NCBI RefSeq assembly: GCF_016920785.2 | Contig: NW_024609884.1 | Span: 38,049,035 to 38,113,034 of the forward strand | Length of the DNA: 64,000 nt | Direction of reading: 5' to 3' | Origin: Ixodes scapularis | Lineage: Eukaryota; Arthropoda; Arachnida; Ixodida; Ixodidae | Shown: in pieces, positions 1-11,148 of the stretch | Numbering within the stretch: position 1 is the first letter of the stretch | Layout of the letters: each line of letters opens with the position of its first letter | The notes under the pieces: model-generated | What the model was told of the DNA's origin: nothing | Database searches by the model: none | The model's input: the letters and a program-made list of their open reading frames with translations, nothing else | Made by a program: the position numbers and the translations under genes

Positions 1-807
1 CAATAGCGAATAGTTAAACTGATGGTGAAGTTATATGAAAATTCCGTTCACCCTAAAAGAAAGTTAAAGACAACACGACGACGCAGCGTGCTAGAGTTTG
101 TAAGCAGGCCGGAAAATACTGAGGTGAAAATAGGTTCCTTAAACCTTAACATGTGACAATTCCCCTAGAACTGGGACGCAGAAAAAAATCGAACAGAAAT
201 ATCCGAAGATATTTGTGGTTACCTTCGTTCATTGATGTTCGACCCTTCCCCTCATATGTCACTGGTAAATGTCTTTGTTTAAAAAAAAAGTTATCGAATA
301 AAGGCGCGCGCAGTTTATATATACTTACCAACCATGACTGGTTGGTCAGCTGATTTGTCTAGAATAAATCAGACCACGTTTATGCGTCAGGGGAATGTTG
401 GAACGGATAACATGTTCGGACATGTTTGTGGAATGGTCGACCAAGAGGCGGTCGTTCAACAGGTGGGCTCGCCACTGGTGGTCCATCACAGGATGCCGAA
501 CAACAAGATATCGATCACAAAGTAATAGACCAACGGAAAAGGGGCGATGGGGGGAGGGGAATGCTAAGGAAGGTGCGGAAAAAGTCGGCCCCCAGGAAAG
601 GGGGGGGGGGGGGGGGGAAGGGGGCGTAAGAAAGGATAGAAAGATGAGTGAAGAAGGTCGCCTTTATCCGATGAGCACCTAGTTGTAATATCTTGGGGGT
701 AAATAAATTTTTAATACCAATTAGAAATCCACATCTAGCATATCGAGTGTGTTGTCCTGCCCTGGGAATTCCAGGTTGTTCAAAAAGATCGGAATTTGGG
801 TAAGTCT
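1..807. other. Non-coding stretch with G-rich tract
   Basis: I see no supportable gene. Open frames are short and overlap on both strands. The notable content is a purine-rich block at about 535-655 with a run of 18 G at 600-617 preceded by several GGGG groups, which could form a G-quadruplex on the plus strand. Confidence 0.5.
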
Positions 808-921
808 CTGGGCATCGATTAAAATGTTTGAACCAGATTAATCGCCACCCTTTAATCGAATAATTAATATATTAATTGGTCTTGTTCTTTGCCATGCATA
901 GTATTTTTAAGTCAAAATTAC

Positions 922-960
922 ATTGATATATATATATATATATATATTTATTTTTTTTTT
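922..960. repeat. (TA)n microsatellite and T-run
   Basis: A run of alternating TA at about 923-948 is followed by TTTATTTTTTTTTT. It is a simple-sequence tract with no coding meaning. Confidence 0.9.
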
Positions 961-1124
961 AGCTTTTTTGACTATGTGGTTTACGGCGCAAAATCAAATT
1001 TCGATAATAAATCAACTTCGAAACGTACTTGAGAACACTTCAAAGACACTCACACTCAGATTATTGCTTCAGCTGCAGGAGGCAAAGATGTTCGTTGATA
1101 TTGCCGCGAGCGCAGCTGACTAAA

Positions 1125-1206
1125 TAGGCAGCGCGCTCGTGGCCTGACGGTTATCGCGCTTGGCTTCCACGCAGAAAGCCGGGGTTCGATTCGTGGCCGC
1201 GGGTAC
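1125..1206 (+). repeat. tRNA-like segment, probable SINE head
   Basis: The stretch contains an A-box-like TGGCCTGACGG at about 1139 and a B-box-like GGTTCGATTC at about 1185. Their order and spacing are those of an RNA polymerase III internal promoter. The putative acceptor arms do not pair well, so it does not look like a functional tRNA. A tRNA-derived SINE head or a decayed tRNA gene fits better. Tick genomes are known to carry tRNA-derived SINEs, but I cannot assign this to a named family. Confidence 0.4.
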
Positions 1207-1852
1207 GCAATTTTGTTGACTCAATGTAATGTTCTGGTAAATTGCAGAACCGTGTTGGCTGATTTGAGGTTAGAATGTTCTACATGCCGAACCTTCCACG
1301 CCGATTGTTCCAGAAGCCCACGCGTGTGTACAAAAGAGGCCCCGCGTGGCCAGCGGACTCGGTTTCGCCCCAGCGTTCGACTCTGCTGTCACGCCGACTT
1401 CGACGCCCGCGACACTCTGCTTTGTTCTGTTCCCTTTTTATTTGTGGGCAGAAGTTCACCCCATTAAACGTTTAGTTTTTTCAGTTATTATCGCCTAGTC
1501 AATTGTCATTCGTGACGATATTCACCGGCGAGAGCGGCCTCTGATTGTTCACAATAGTCTCTGCTGCCCTAAACTGGCACTCGGACGGCGTTCAAGTGGC
1601 TGCAACACGTGTAACAAGCCTCTGTACTAGTATTGAGCCAACCATTACAGTTTACTTTGGGTTAAAATTTCACCCAAAATTTGCCCTTCATATAGCTGTA
1701 CTCGTCCATATCTGCGTGGTGACAGCATTTAATTTTTACTTTCTTTTAAGTCGTCAAACATTTACCGATAAAGCGGCTAAAAAATTAATTCCGATTAAAG
1801 CATTAACCGATTAATCGGTAGGTCAATCGATCGATTGCCCAGCCTTAGCTCT

Positions 1853-3350
1853 CCCCAAAGTTACATTTTTCACTGTGTTGTAATAGTGTGCTATTACACT
1901 CTGGCAGTCGTGAAGTGACCCAAAACCAATAAGTACGGCTTCCGAGTATTCCGTTCGCTTCGATGACAGCAAGAAACACGAATATTCATTATTCGCCCTA
2001 ACGTCTGCCGTAGATAGAGCATCACTCCCTACACTCTTCAGACATATGTGAAGAATCCTTCAATGGCAGCCGCCTCCTGAATTTATAAGGAACCCTGAAA
2101 GAATCGGACAGAGGTGGGACGAGGGACGACGTGCACTTTCTTTCAACTAGCAACAGTGCAATAAAGTCAAAGGGATCTTTCTCGTGGTGGGATCCCTGAA
2201 GAGGTTGTTGCTTTGGCTTTATTGTACAGTTGCTAGTCGAAAGGAAGTGTACGTCATCCCTCGACCCACCTGTGTCTTTTTCTTTCGCTGTTCCTCAACT
2301 CGACCAACACGTTCGTCAGTCTACATTGAATTTATAATATTGATAATATCGAAGCAAATTAAATGAATTTTGAACTGGGATAGAGCATTTTAGATTGAGA
2401 TTTTACTAATAGCATATCGTTTCGTGCCCCCCCCCCCCCCCCCCCCCAAGAAAAAAGAAGAGTAGAAACTTGAAAGTCTATTTGCCTACTTTTCACAACA
2501 AAAATTTGATAACATAGCGGACCATTTTTTACCTCCCTTCCTTCGAAAGCTCTCCATCTTTTCACTGTGATACGTCCGCGGTACCCAAAGCACGTCAGCC
2601 GACCCCAGTTCACGCAATGTTCACGAGAACAGTCTCACTCGGGCGTATGCGCCCGTCAAACAATCTTTCCGTCGACAAAAATTTGGATTCACGTTCGTGG
2701 TCAATGAGTGCTGTGACGGCACTTATCATCACTTGCGAATGACAAGTTTCATGGTTTGCTTCAATAACACAATGGAAGCTTGGAGTCATTGCGTCGGGTT
2801 AAATACTACGTCATCACCTCGTGATTTCTCATTTTCCTTTTAAGTCGAGGAGGGAAGGTAAGGAGGAATAAGTTGAAAAAACATTTTATCGGTGGGGCAG
2901 GGCGGTCTTAAGATCTCTTAGTGCGTCTGAATGGAGTTTGGAATATAGTCTCGGTATTACGAGGAACAAGAAACTACATTTAATTGGACATGAACGAGAC
3001 GATCAATACTCTAACATCGTTACCGGCGGCGCTTGAGTTCGGGAAGCGACTGCCTGTGCGCCGCCTCTGATCCGCAATATGAACGCGGCGCGCGCGATGA
3101 GCGCGTGGCCAGCTTGACTCCGCCACCACGCGGGAAATTTCGCCACCTGTGCCCCGCAGTCGGACAACTGGGCTCGGGAGCTGCCAGGGTGCCCACAACA
3201 TGAACCAAATTGCCCCTCTATAGTAGTTAACACGAACAATATACAAAACATCGACAACAGCGAAACTTAAAACGTAAAAAAAAAAAAGAAAAAGCGTTAA
3301 CTCCTTACTATTAACCAATCAGACATCAGAGTCGTCATATATAAAGATAA
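1853..3350. other. Non-coding stretch with C21 tract
   Basis: No supported gene. A run of 21 C lies at 2427-2447, and a GC-rich patch at about 3010-3190 opens several overlapping frames by lack of stops. Those frames contain no recognisable domain. Confidence 0.5.
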
Positions 3351-5338
3351 TATTATTGGCTTACATACGATACATTTTATTTTCATCCACGGCACATGTC
3401 AATGATCCCAGAGAGATGGGCAGCTTATCATTGTGCAGATGATGAGTACGCACGTGCACTGTCTCTCGCCAAACATACTTTTTTTAATCAAACCCTTCCA
3501 TCGCTACTGGAAACTAATCTGCGTAAGTTTTGGCACGTTGTGAGCGGAAGTGAAAGGAAACCAATTGAACTTGCTACGGATAGCGAATCGGTCGTTCCTA
3601 GGGAAAACTGCTGCGTTGTTTTAAACTCTGCATTCTCATCGTCGTTTGTTAACAGCACGCCATGTATGTTTCCCGATGTTCCGGTTTATGATTTTATTCC
3701 GATGGATCCAATAGTTATTGACTGGGCAGGCGTGATGAAATTAATTCAAAATATGAAGCTTTCCTCTTCTCCAGGTGATGATGGCATTAACCCCAAATTT
3801 TTGAAGAACACCGAAGTGTATTCATCTATAATATTGTCGAAGATTTTTGCACAATCATTAGAATCCTGTACGCTCCCGAACGACTGGAAGGTGGGAAAGG
3901 TGGTTCCTCTGCACAAATCAGGTAACACTCATTGTCCCAATAATTATAGACCCATTTCATTAACCAGTATACCGTGCAAACTCATGGAACATGTCATATA
4001 CTGTCATATGGTGTCCTTCCTCGAAACTAATTCTTTTTTTAGTATGCATCAACACGGCTTCAGAAAAAATTACTCATGTGAAACTCAACTACTCGCCTTT
4101 ACTAACGACTTATTCTCTGCTGCAGATCACTTAATCACTGTTGACTGCATTTTCATTGACTTCTCTAAAGCATTCGATAGTGTCTGTCATAGTCTGCTCC
4201 TGTATAAATTAAGTAAACTTAACATGGACCCTAATATTTTTAAATGGATAGAATGCTTCTTGTCTAATCGCACGCAATATGTAACCGCCAATGACCATAA
4301 CTCCCCTCACTGTCCTGTAACGTCCGGTGTCCCGCAGGGGTCAGTGCTAGGGCCCTTGCTTTTTCTTATTTATATTAACGACTTACCTAGCTGCATTTCT
4401 TCATCTATAAAACTTTTTGCTGACGACTGTGTTGTTTATCGCAAATTTCTGGAACCTGCTGATCATCATGCTCTTCAGTCTGACCTCGATAACATTTCAT
4501 TTTGGTGTGACACCTGGCTAATGAAACTTAACCCTGCTAAATGTAAGTCAATGAGAATTGCACGTCATTCAAATTACATCCTACCATGTGACTACTTACT
4601 TAACCGTGTTCGCCTAACGCAAGTTTCGTCCTTCAAATATCTTGGCATTATCATTTCTGCTAACCTTTCATGGCAAGATCACGTCAACTACATCACTAGT
4701 AATGCTAATCGCGCACTTGGTTATCTACGGCGTAATTTTTCTTTAGCCCCAACTAACTTGAAACTCATACTTTATAAAACTTTAGTGAGGTCAAAGCTTG
4801 AATATGCATCATCAATCTGGGACTCTCATATTAACTCCATTATTCTTCAAATAGAAGCCATTCAAAACCGTTCCGCGCGTTTCATCAATTACTTTCGAAC
4901 TGCCAGTGTCACTTCCATGAAATCTAATCTTAACTTACCCGATCTTTCATTGCGTCGTAAACTATCTCGTCTTTGTCTCTTTCACAAGGTTTATCATTTC
5001 AATTCTCTACTCAGTGACTCTCTCTTTCTGCCACCATCGTACATTTCTTCCCGCAGCGACCATCAGTTCAAGGTTGGCGTCCCAAGCAGCCGCACCAATT
5101 TGCACTTCCACTCATTCATTCCAAAAACCTGCACAGACTGGAACCACCTCCCCGCCTCCATCGCTTCAATCACCGACAGCGACCGTTTCAAAAGCGCCAT
5201 TTGCAACCATTTTTTGTAATCTCCCTGCTGTGTTTATGTTCATGTTGTATTATTATTATTTTTTTTTTGCTTCACCACTCCTCTCTGTAATGCTTCGGCC
5301 TTGAGAGTAAATAAATGAAATGAAATGAAATGAAATGT
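3351..5338 (+). mobile_element. 5'-truncated non-LTR retrotransposon
   Basis: The element contains one intact reverse-transcriptase frame (3396-5219), a short 3' UTR, an AATAAA at 5310-5315 and a 3' tail of ATGAA-type repeats to about 5338. A short terminal simple repeat of this kind is usual for CR1/L2/Jockey-group LINEs. The last in-frame stop upstream is at 3348-3350, and no apurinic endonuclease domain precedes the RT. The 5' boundary therefore lies between about 3351 and 3396 and the copy is truncated. I could not find a convincing target-site duplication. Confidence 0.9.
3396..5219 (+). CDS. Reverse transcriptase of non-LTR retrotransposon (truncated ORF2)
   Basis: A 607-residue open frame encodes the RT of a LINE, which primes reverse transcription of its own RNA at a nicked target. 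Residues 1-110 look like the linker after the endonuclease. RT motifs follow in order: YRPISL near 184, FIDFSKAFD at 253-261 with catalytic D255, SGVPQGSVLGPLLF from 310, and FADD at 341-344 with D343 and D344. The C-terminal region has the dWN-LP signature near its end, typical of CR1/L2/Jockey-group proteins. The chosen ATG is only the first in frame; the natural start lay upstream in the lost endonuclease region. No frameshift or internal stop is seen, so this is the youngest LINE copy in the window. Clade assignment below the CR1/L2/Jockey group is uncertain. Confidence 0.92.
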   Translation: MSMIPERWAAYHCADDEYARALSLAKHTFFNQTLPSLLETNLRKFWHVVSGSERKPIELATDSESVVPRENCCVVLNSAFSSSFVNSTPCMFPDVPVYDFIPMDPIVIDWAGVMKLIQNMKLSSSPGDDGINPKFLKNTEVYSSIILSKIFAQSLESCTLPNDWKVGKVVPLHKSGNTHCPNNYRPISLTSIPCKLMEHVIYCHMVSFLETNSFFSMHQHGFRKNYSCETQLLAFTNDLFSAADHLITVDCIFIDFSKAFDSVCHSLLLYKLSKLNMDPNIFKWIECFLSNRTQYVTANDHNSPHCPVTSGVPQGSVLGPLLFLIYINDLPSCISSSIKLFADDCVVYRKFLEPADHHALQSDLDNISFWCDTWLMKLNPAKCKSMRIARHSNYILPCDYLLNRVRLTQVSSFKYLGIIISANLSWQDHVNYITSNANRALGYLRRNFSLAPTNLKLILYKTLVRSKLEYASSIWDSHINSIILQIEAIQNRSARFINYFRTASVTSMKSNLNLPDLSLRRKLSRLCLFHKVYHFNSLLSDSLFLPPSYISSRSDHQFKVGVPSSRTNLHFHSFIPKTCTDWNHLPASIASITDSDRFKSAICNHFL

Positions 5339-6707
5339 ATTCACTGTTAGAAGATATGTTTTCAATTTTCCTTGAACACGTCAAACGTGCTACTCAGCTA
5401 AGTTATTCCGTCTATGAGTGTTCGTTTAGTAGATCAAGAAATTGGTAATTTAATGTGTGAGTCCCATAGCCTGACCTAAATCTTTTTAAAATAATATGTA
5501 AGTGCCTGAGGGTGGTTTCTGCAGTTGTGTGTTGAAGAGACGTATTTCATCATATGTTAATTAATAAAAATGTTTCAATCTATCGCCTTAAACCAGGGTA
5601 AAGAAGAAAAATCAAGATGACTTCCATCGTGATTTAAATCATAATTTAAATCGTAATTTAACACAAACATTTCGCGCAAAAATAACTCCCAAAACATTTT
5701 TTTTTACTTACCGTTTCCTTATCGTTTGATGTTTTCTATGTGCATTCGTTTTGTATTTAAATCAAGAAATCATCCAGCAAGAAAGATTTATATCACGCTG
5801 AGCGCGAGCACGAAGCAGTGGTCCCCTGAACGAATTGGAACATAGAGCTCTCTTTCTCCCTTACACTTCGTTCGTCAGTTACGCAACATTCCGTTGCGCG
5901 CAAATCAGAACGCGAAATAAAGAAATGAACACTATAAAAAGTAATGTCTTCGGGCAAGAAAATCAGAACGTAAAATAAAAATAAAATATATACTCTTTAG
6001 CCCTCGTGTCCTTAATCTGAACGCCATGCGTTCATTTTCGCCTACACTAACTAATCGCTGACCGTTCCAGAAGACACCGGAAAAAATGGAGCAGAGATAC
6101 CCTCTACAATCCTCGACCGGAACGGGCTCCGATGTGTTCTTTCGCCTGCTGCAGTATTTATCACAGTCACACGTCAACGTTGATTATGAGCTTTGCGGGT
6201 GCTTTCCTTCGGACCATTGTGAGAGTTCTGCAAGTTCCGTAACCATACAAATTGGCCACGAACGTCAGTGCAAATAGGCTCCATCAGATTGAGTGTTAAG
6301 TCAAGTCAAAATGTGTTTTTATTTTCAAACAAGTTCTTAATTATTAATATATTTATTCAGGTAAGGGTCCCAAAGTTTTAATAAAAAAAAACTGTTGAGG
6401 GGACTCTTTGGTAATAAAGGGTTAGTTAGCGATCAAAAGTCAACCAAATATTTAGCATCAATCGAAGGAACAACATTGTAAATAACCGAGAAGAAAAGTC
6501 TACAAAGTAAAGGAGCAATTCTGGTACATTCCTGATAAAAAGAAACAAAAATATAAAATCAAGTGAAAAGCAGAAAACAAAAGCACGAGCAATTCTTAGA
6601 AAAAAAAAAGAAACCGAAACAAAAGTAATCGATATAAAAATTTCGTACAGTTACAATAAAATAAAATAAAATAAACAAATAAGACAGTTGCTGTTTACGG
6701 ATGTGTA
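5339..6707. other. AT-rich stretch without genes
   Basis: No supportable coding region. Multiple A- and T-runs occur, with an (AAAAT)n-like tract near 6656-6675. The open frames at 5932-6277 overlap on both strands and have no recognisable motif. Confidence 0.5.
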
Positions 6708-7380
6708 TAGGGTACACCGGGATTTTTTTTTTCTTACAGATTTGTTTTAAAAAAAGTTGTGAAAGCTACAGTTATGCGGTTTGTCTGATTGAATTATACG
6801 CCCAGGGGGACATTATGTGGATGGCTCATCTTTGCGATAAGTCGGCTAATAATGAAAATTCCCTAATTAACTTTTTAATTAGTGAAAATGGACGTACGGT
6901 TTCAATTAGAAACTTCCTGAGCGTCGTCCGAAACCCCTAAATCAGTAATTTTTAGAAAGACTTTGAGCACGTGAGATGAGCAGTAGTGCGCTGAAGTTAC
7001 CACTCGTGGAGCAGGTACAAGGCTGGGGCTAGATAAAAGACGGAAAAATTGCGCGGACGCCTTACCGAAACCGCTAGCCTTGTACCTGCTCCACAAGTGG
7101 TAAATTTAGTGCACTACTACGCTTCTCACGCGCTGAAAGTCTTTCTGAAAATGACTGATTTATGGCTTTTCGATGACGCTCAGCAAGTTCCTATTTGAAA
7201 CCATATGTCCATTTTCACTAATTAAAAACTTAATTAGTGAATTTTAATTAATTAGCCGACGTATCGCAAAGATAATGTCCCCCTGGGCGTATAACTCACT
7301 CTCACAAACCGCATAAGTGTAGCTTTCATGGCTTTTTTTGAAACAAATCTGCAAGAATAAAAACAAATACGCCCTGTATA
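6708..7380. repeat. Foldback element, arms about 310 bp
   Basis: The left arm (about 6710-7024) is repeated in inverted orientation at 7077-7378 with moderate divergence and small indels. Both arms share CGCCCAGGGGGACATTAT, blocks of TAATTAGTGAAAATGGAC, and at the centre GAGCAGGTACAAGGCT. The central spacer is about 50 bp. Ends read TAGGG on the left and CCCTGTA on the right, with TA dinucleotides outside, so a TA-targeting (Tc1/mariner-like) non-autonomous element is plausible. No transposase frame is present. A diverged relative lies at 15533-16028. Confidence 0.8.
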
Positions 7381-8932
7381 TGTGTGAGGGATAAAAGTGT
7401 GTGTATAAAAGGAGAGCAGGATGGATAGACACATAACATGATAATGAGTCATACAGATTGTATGCATACAGATATTGCAGTTTGGAACGAATGGAAAGAT
7501 GGCATGGCAGTTAGTGTTTGCGGAAGATACAAAGTCGATTGGAAAATATTTTCATGTCTTGGTAACGATTAAGTGGATGTGAATGAGCTATAGTCAATTC
7601 TTATACATGGTACATAATAAAAACGAAAATGATACATGACGTTTTGATGCGTACATTTAGTTGATGTACATGTTGCCTGGTTGTTGACAGTAACAAAGCC
7701 ATACGGTATTCGAGGCACTGATGAATAGACCGATCTCACCAAACGAACTGCGCAGGCGCACGCATTCCGAAAGAAGTTCCGCCGACATGCTACTCGCAAT
7801 CACCGCTTTCCGGCTTCCCGGCTGCATAGGGCTGCGGTGTTCGTGCATCATCGTACACCATCCTTTGGAACAGCCCGGTATTACATTGGATTATCCTGTC
7901 ATGTGTGTATCTCATAAGATTGTGTTGTTTCGTGATGCCTTAGCTTGTCTACAAGCCCAGAAAAACAGTAGCACTCGTATTATCGCTTTAGAATCGCTTC
8001 GTCGTCTGCTCCCACGCTCGAGTCGTTCACGCAGTGGTCCCACTACGACCGCGGCAAAAAAACAACGACGCCCTTTTCGAGCACTCCGGCTGCTCGTACG
8101 CCTCAATTAACTTGGAAAGAAGTGAACGTCTAGTTCAATGGCAAAAAAATACGAATATTCGAGGGACCCTCGGCTCGGTGTAGCACCGCGGAACAGCATC
8201 GAGAGTGTCGGCGGGAAACGGAGCTTGGTAGTACTTAGGCTTGTGCAGAGCCTTTAATCGATAATAAAGTAAGAAGAGTTAAATAGACGTCCTCGGGCAG
8301 TGATAGTTTTCTAAAAATTAATTTTATTCTGGCTGACAACCTGTGTGTCACGGTGACAATCAAGAGACGATCTACAGAAAGACCATGCCTGACGCGCCGT
8401 AACTCGCATCTGTCGAAAAGCAGCAACCATGCCAGATACCTAGAAACATTGAATGGAGATAAGTTTTCGTGTACAATTTTTATTCAATTTTATTGTGATT
8501 GCCCAAGCTCCGAACGCAAGCTAACAGTCACCCAAAAATTAATTCCCCCCCCCTTTATTTCTACGGTTTTGATTGGTGTTAATCCAGAACCCCAGGCAAA
8601 ATCGAGCTGTGGCGTATTAGACCACCACAAGGTGGGTGACGTTTCTTGTTGCCTTTTTGGCGGTAAGTGTTGCACTTCTAAATTGCATTGTGCGTTGTTT
8701 TCACGTTTTGTTTGAAAAAAAAATGACTGCTTTCGAAAACGTTGGTTTCGTTTGAAGTGATGCACACCGGGAATAACTGCTTTTACAGCGAAGCTGTCTA
8801 TGACTTTGTTCTGGCAGATAGAATTCGGCGACAAACCGAGCGTAGACCAACACTTTTCAAACGCAACGATGTATGCCGCGCTTTATACTCCTCTCCACTG
8901 CCGCCGACTCTTTCCCGAGTCATGTATAGTGT
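7381..8932. other. Stretch without supported genes
   Basis: Several open frames of 60-130 codons overlap on both strands, the longest at 7721-8110. None shows a recognisable motif or a clear splice structure. A GGCG/GTAAGTG donor-like site occurs near 8655, but no acceptor or coding bias supports an exon. Confidence 0.4.
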
Positions 8933-9124
8933 GCTCCTCGCCAGGCACGTAGCCAGGATTTTGTTTCGGGGGAGGGGAGGGGGGGGGGGGGGGGCCATGA
9001 CAAAATGCTGCACGAAGGGGAGGGGGGAGAGGAGGTTCCAGCAAAACGGGACAGTTCGGAGGGGGAGGAAGCCGGGCCCCATGAACCCCCCCCCCCCCTC
9101 TGGCTACTTGCCTGCTCCTCGCCA
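8933..9124. mobile_element. Short TIR element with 11-bp target duplication
   Basis: The ends GGCACGTAGCCAG (8944) and CTGGCTACTTGCCT (to 9113) are inverted repeats. Immediately outside both ends is the identical direct repeat GCTCCTCGCCA (8933-8943 and 9114-9124). This is the expected signature of a transposed unit of about 170 bp. The interior holds a G16 run at 8979-8994 and a C13 run at 9086-9098, which are also inverted with respect to each other. A duplication of 10-11 bp falls in the range known for Mutator-like elements. No protein is encoded, so the superfamily is an inference. Confidence 0.75.
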
Positions 9125-9131
9125 TGTTGGC

Positions 9132-9345
9132 GTCTCTCTCCCCCCTGACATTGCGCACTACCGCGCGCTCTTCGGCGGCCACCTGAGCGGCGCACTAGAG
9201 CTTGCGCCGTGATTGGCGTAGCCGCGCTGTTATAAAATGTCTCTCTCCCCCCTGACATTGCACAATGCCGCCCGTTCTTCGGCGGCCACCTTTGCGGCGC
9301 ACTAGAGCATGCGCCGTGATTAGCGTATCCCCGCTATAATAAAAC
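9132..9345 (+). repeat. Two tandem copies of a 107-bp unit with TATA-like boxes
   Basis: Unit one is 9132-9238 and unit two about 9239-9345. They begin with GTCTCTCTCCCCCCTGAC and agree over most of their length. Each contains a small palindrome of the form GGCGCACTAGAGC-TGCGCC and ends with a TATA-like motif, TTATAAAAT in the first and TATAATAAAA in the second. The repeated GC-rich body followed by TATA resembles a duplicated promoter module, but no downstream gene is evident. Confidence 0.8.
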
Positions 9346-11148
9346 GTCATTGTCTCTACCAGAGCGCCAGCTTCGCTGGACTTCCCTCTTCAGGGGGTGG
9401 AATGGCTCTCAATTTTGTTAGTGGTCGTCCTGATCCTATGAAACACAGTTGTGATTGAAACATGTCGTCGCAGTAACAGTTATAACCACCAAGATCGACC
9501 CAGCAAAAAGTGTATTAAAAACGATCGCAGCAATGCAGCGCGGAGGTCCCGATTGAGAAAAGCCGCTACGAAGCGAGTGCTCAGGGAGATTTCAACGTGC
9601 GGAACACTTCGGCACTCCCTGCTATGTCTCTTGCCCTGTAATCTTGCCCTCTAGAGCTAGCGTGCAATCGGGTGGATATCAATCGTGAAGCAAATCACGA
9701 AACAAATGGAAAAAGTGCTATTTTTCCTGACGCTCTGTCCGGTTCTGTTAACATTTCTTAGCGACTCTTGTCGGAGGCTGCTTTCCTTCGGGAAGACATA
9801 AAATTCTATGCATTTTTTGCCTGGCGCTGTTATTGTAGCACCCTGGTACACAACAGGTGAAACCACCGATTGAAAATCGTTAGTAAACAGCCGATTAAAA
9901 GACTCTTGCTAACCCGAAAATTTCCGAACGCGCGCGGAACCGTTTGTAACCGGGCGGATCACAATGAAGTCTACAAGACTTTCACGACGGAAATAAATAA
10001 ATAAAGATAGTGTGCTCTTATCCTTTGAAATTTTACTGCGTAAGTCACGCATCTAGCTCCTTACCCTCATGATCAAGTTCTCAAGTGTCGCACTTGGCGA
10101 TATGTCTTTAATAAAACTCAAACTTAGTATTATTTTGACGTGTTTTTTTTAAATCTAGAGGAATATTTTAGAACTTGATAGATGCCGCCAATGAAAATCG
10201 CTTCTCAGCTTGAAAATGTGAAGGGTTGGATGAATACATTTCCGCGGGTGGCGTTCCCGACCAATGCCGTAGTCCATACAATCACTGTAGCCAAAACATG
10301 AATACCGCGAGGAAAATTTCATGACTGTATCAAAACAAAATGTGTTTACAACAATGTCGGACTTTACTTTAATAGAATGGCAAATGAAACAATTAAGCTA
10401 CCAGAAACCATGGTTTCCTGAGAAATTACATAAGAGCTCAGGTAGAATTATTTATTTTAATCGTTGAGCACATCTGAAGTTTTGTTCACTCTATTATCAC
10501 AAGTTTAGACTGACTTTTCTAAAATTTACTTTGCACCTGCTTTTTTATGTTTTCTTTTTGCTTTGCGTAAACATTTTCACTTTTCCTCCTCCTGTATTAC
10601 CACCAATAATCTTCGAGGTAAAGATACATAATAAATTATGTTTAATTCAATTAATTTTATTTACTCCCATATTACAAATTAGTGGTGGAGGCAGGGAAAA
10701 AAATTGCAGAAGTGCAGCTTGACGAAGCCCCTTGCCCCTGGCAGATCGTCCAACAGAAAAGGTCAGCTTAAACGACAGAAAAGCAATCAGTGATATACAG
10801 ACAAAACGTTTGTTGGCAAGAAGATAATATTTTTATATAGCTTTCTTATTCATCGCGTCAATACAAACTTTTTTTAAACAAAAATCAGTACGGACGGTAG
10901 TGTGTGCTGAATAATCTAAAGGACGTAATTAGTTCGAGGAAGCGGTACTTTCAAGGATTCGACGCTGCGCACTCCATATATAGCAATTTTTACACTTAGT
11001 TTAGAAATCCGTGGTAATGGATGATTGGAAATTTTAAGCGATGACACGTACATTGTCGTAAGCTTATACTTGAAATATTGTTGTGATTTTTATCACTTTA
11101 TGTTTAAAAAAAGAGCGCTTGAGTATGTGCGCAATACGACGCATTATA
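9346..11148. other. AT-rich stretch without genes
   Basis: No coding region can be supported. Sequence becomes increasingly AT-rich after 10000. The part nearest 11148 may be the 3' UTR of the adjacent minus-strand LINE relic, but I see no tail that fixes its boundary. Confidence 0.4.

Larger units (their letters stand above)
808..1842. repeat. Terminal-inverted-repeat element rich in ATTAATCG
   Basis: The segment 808-868 aligns in reverse complement with 1784-1842. Shared blocks in order are CTGGGCA-ATCGAT, GATTAATCG, CTTTAATCG and AATTAAT, separated by short diverged spacers. This makes imperfect terminal repeats of about 60 bp bounding roughly 1 kb. No transposase-like frame is present between them, so a non-autonomous element is the simplest reading. 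The interior holds a TA microsatellite and a tRNA-like segment, either of which could be a later insertion. I could not define a target-site duplication. Confidence 0.45.

Noticed and set aside
8630..8662. GTAAGTG donor-like site
   Set aside because: No acceptor or coding bias upstream, and frames on both strands overlap.
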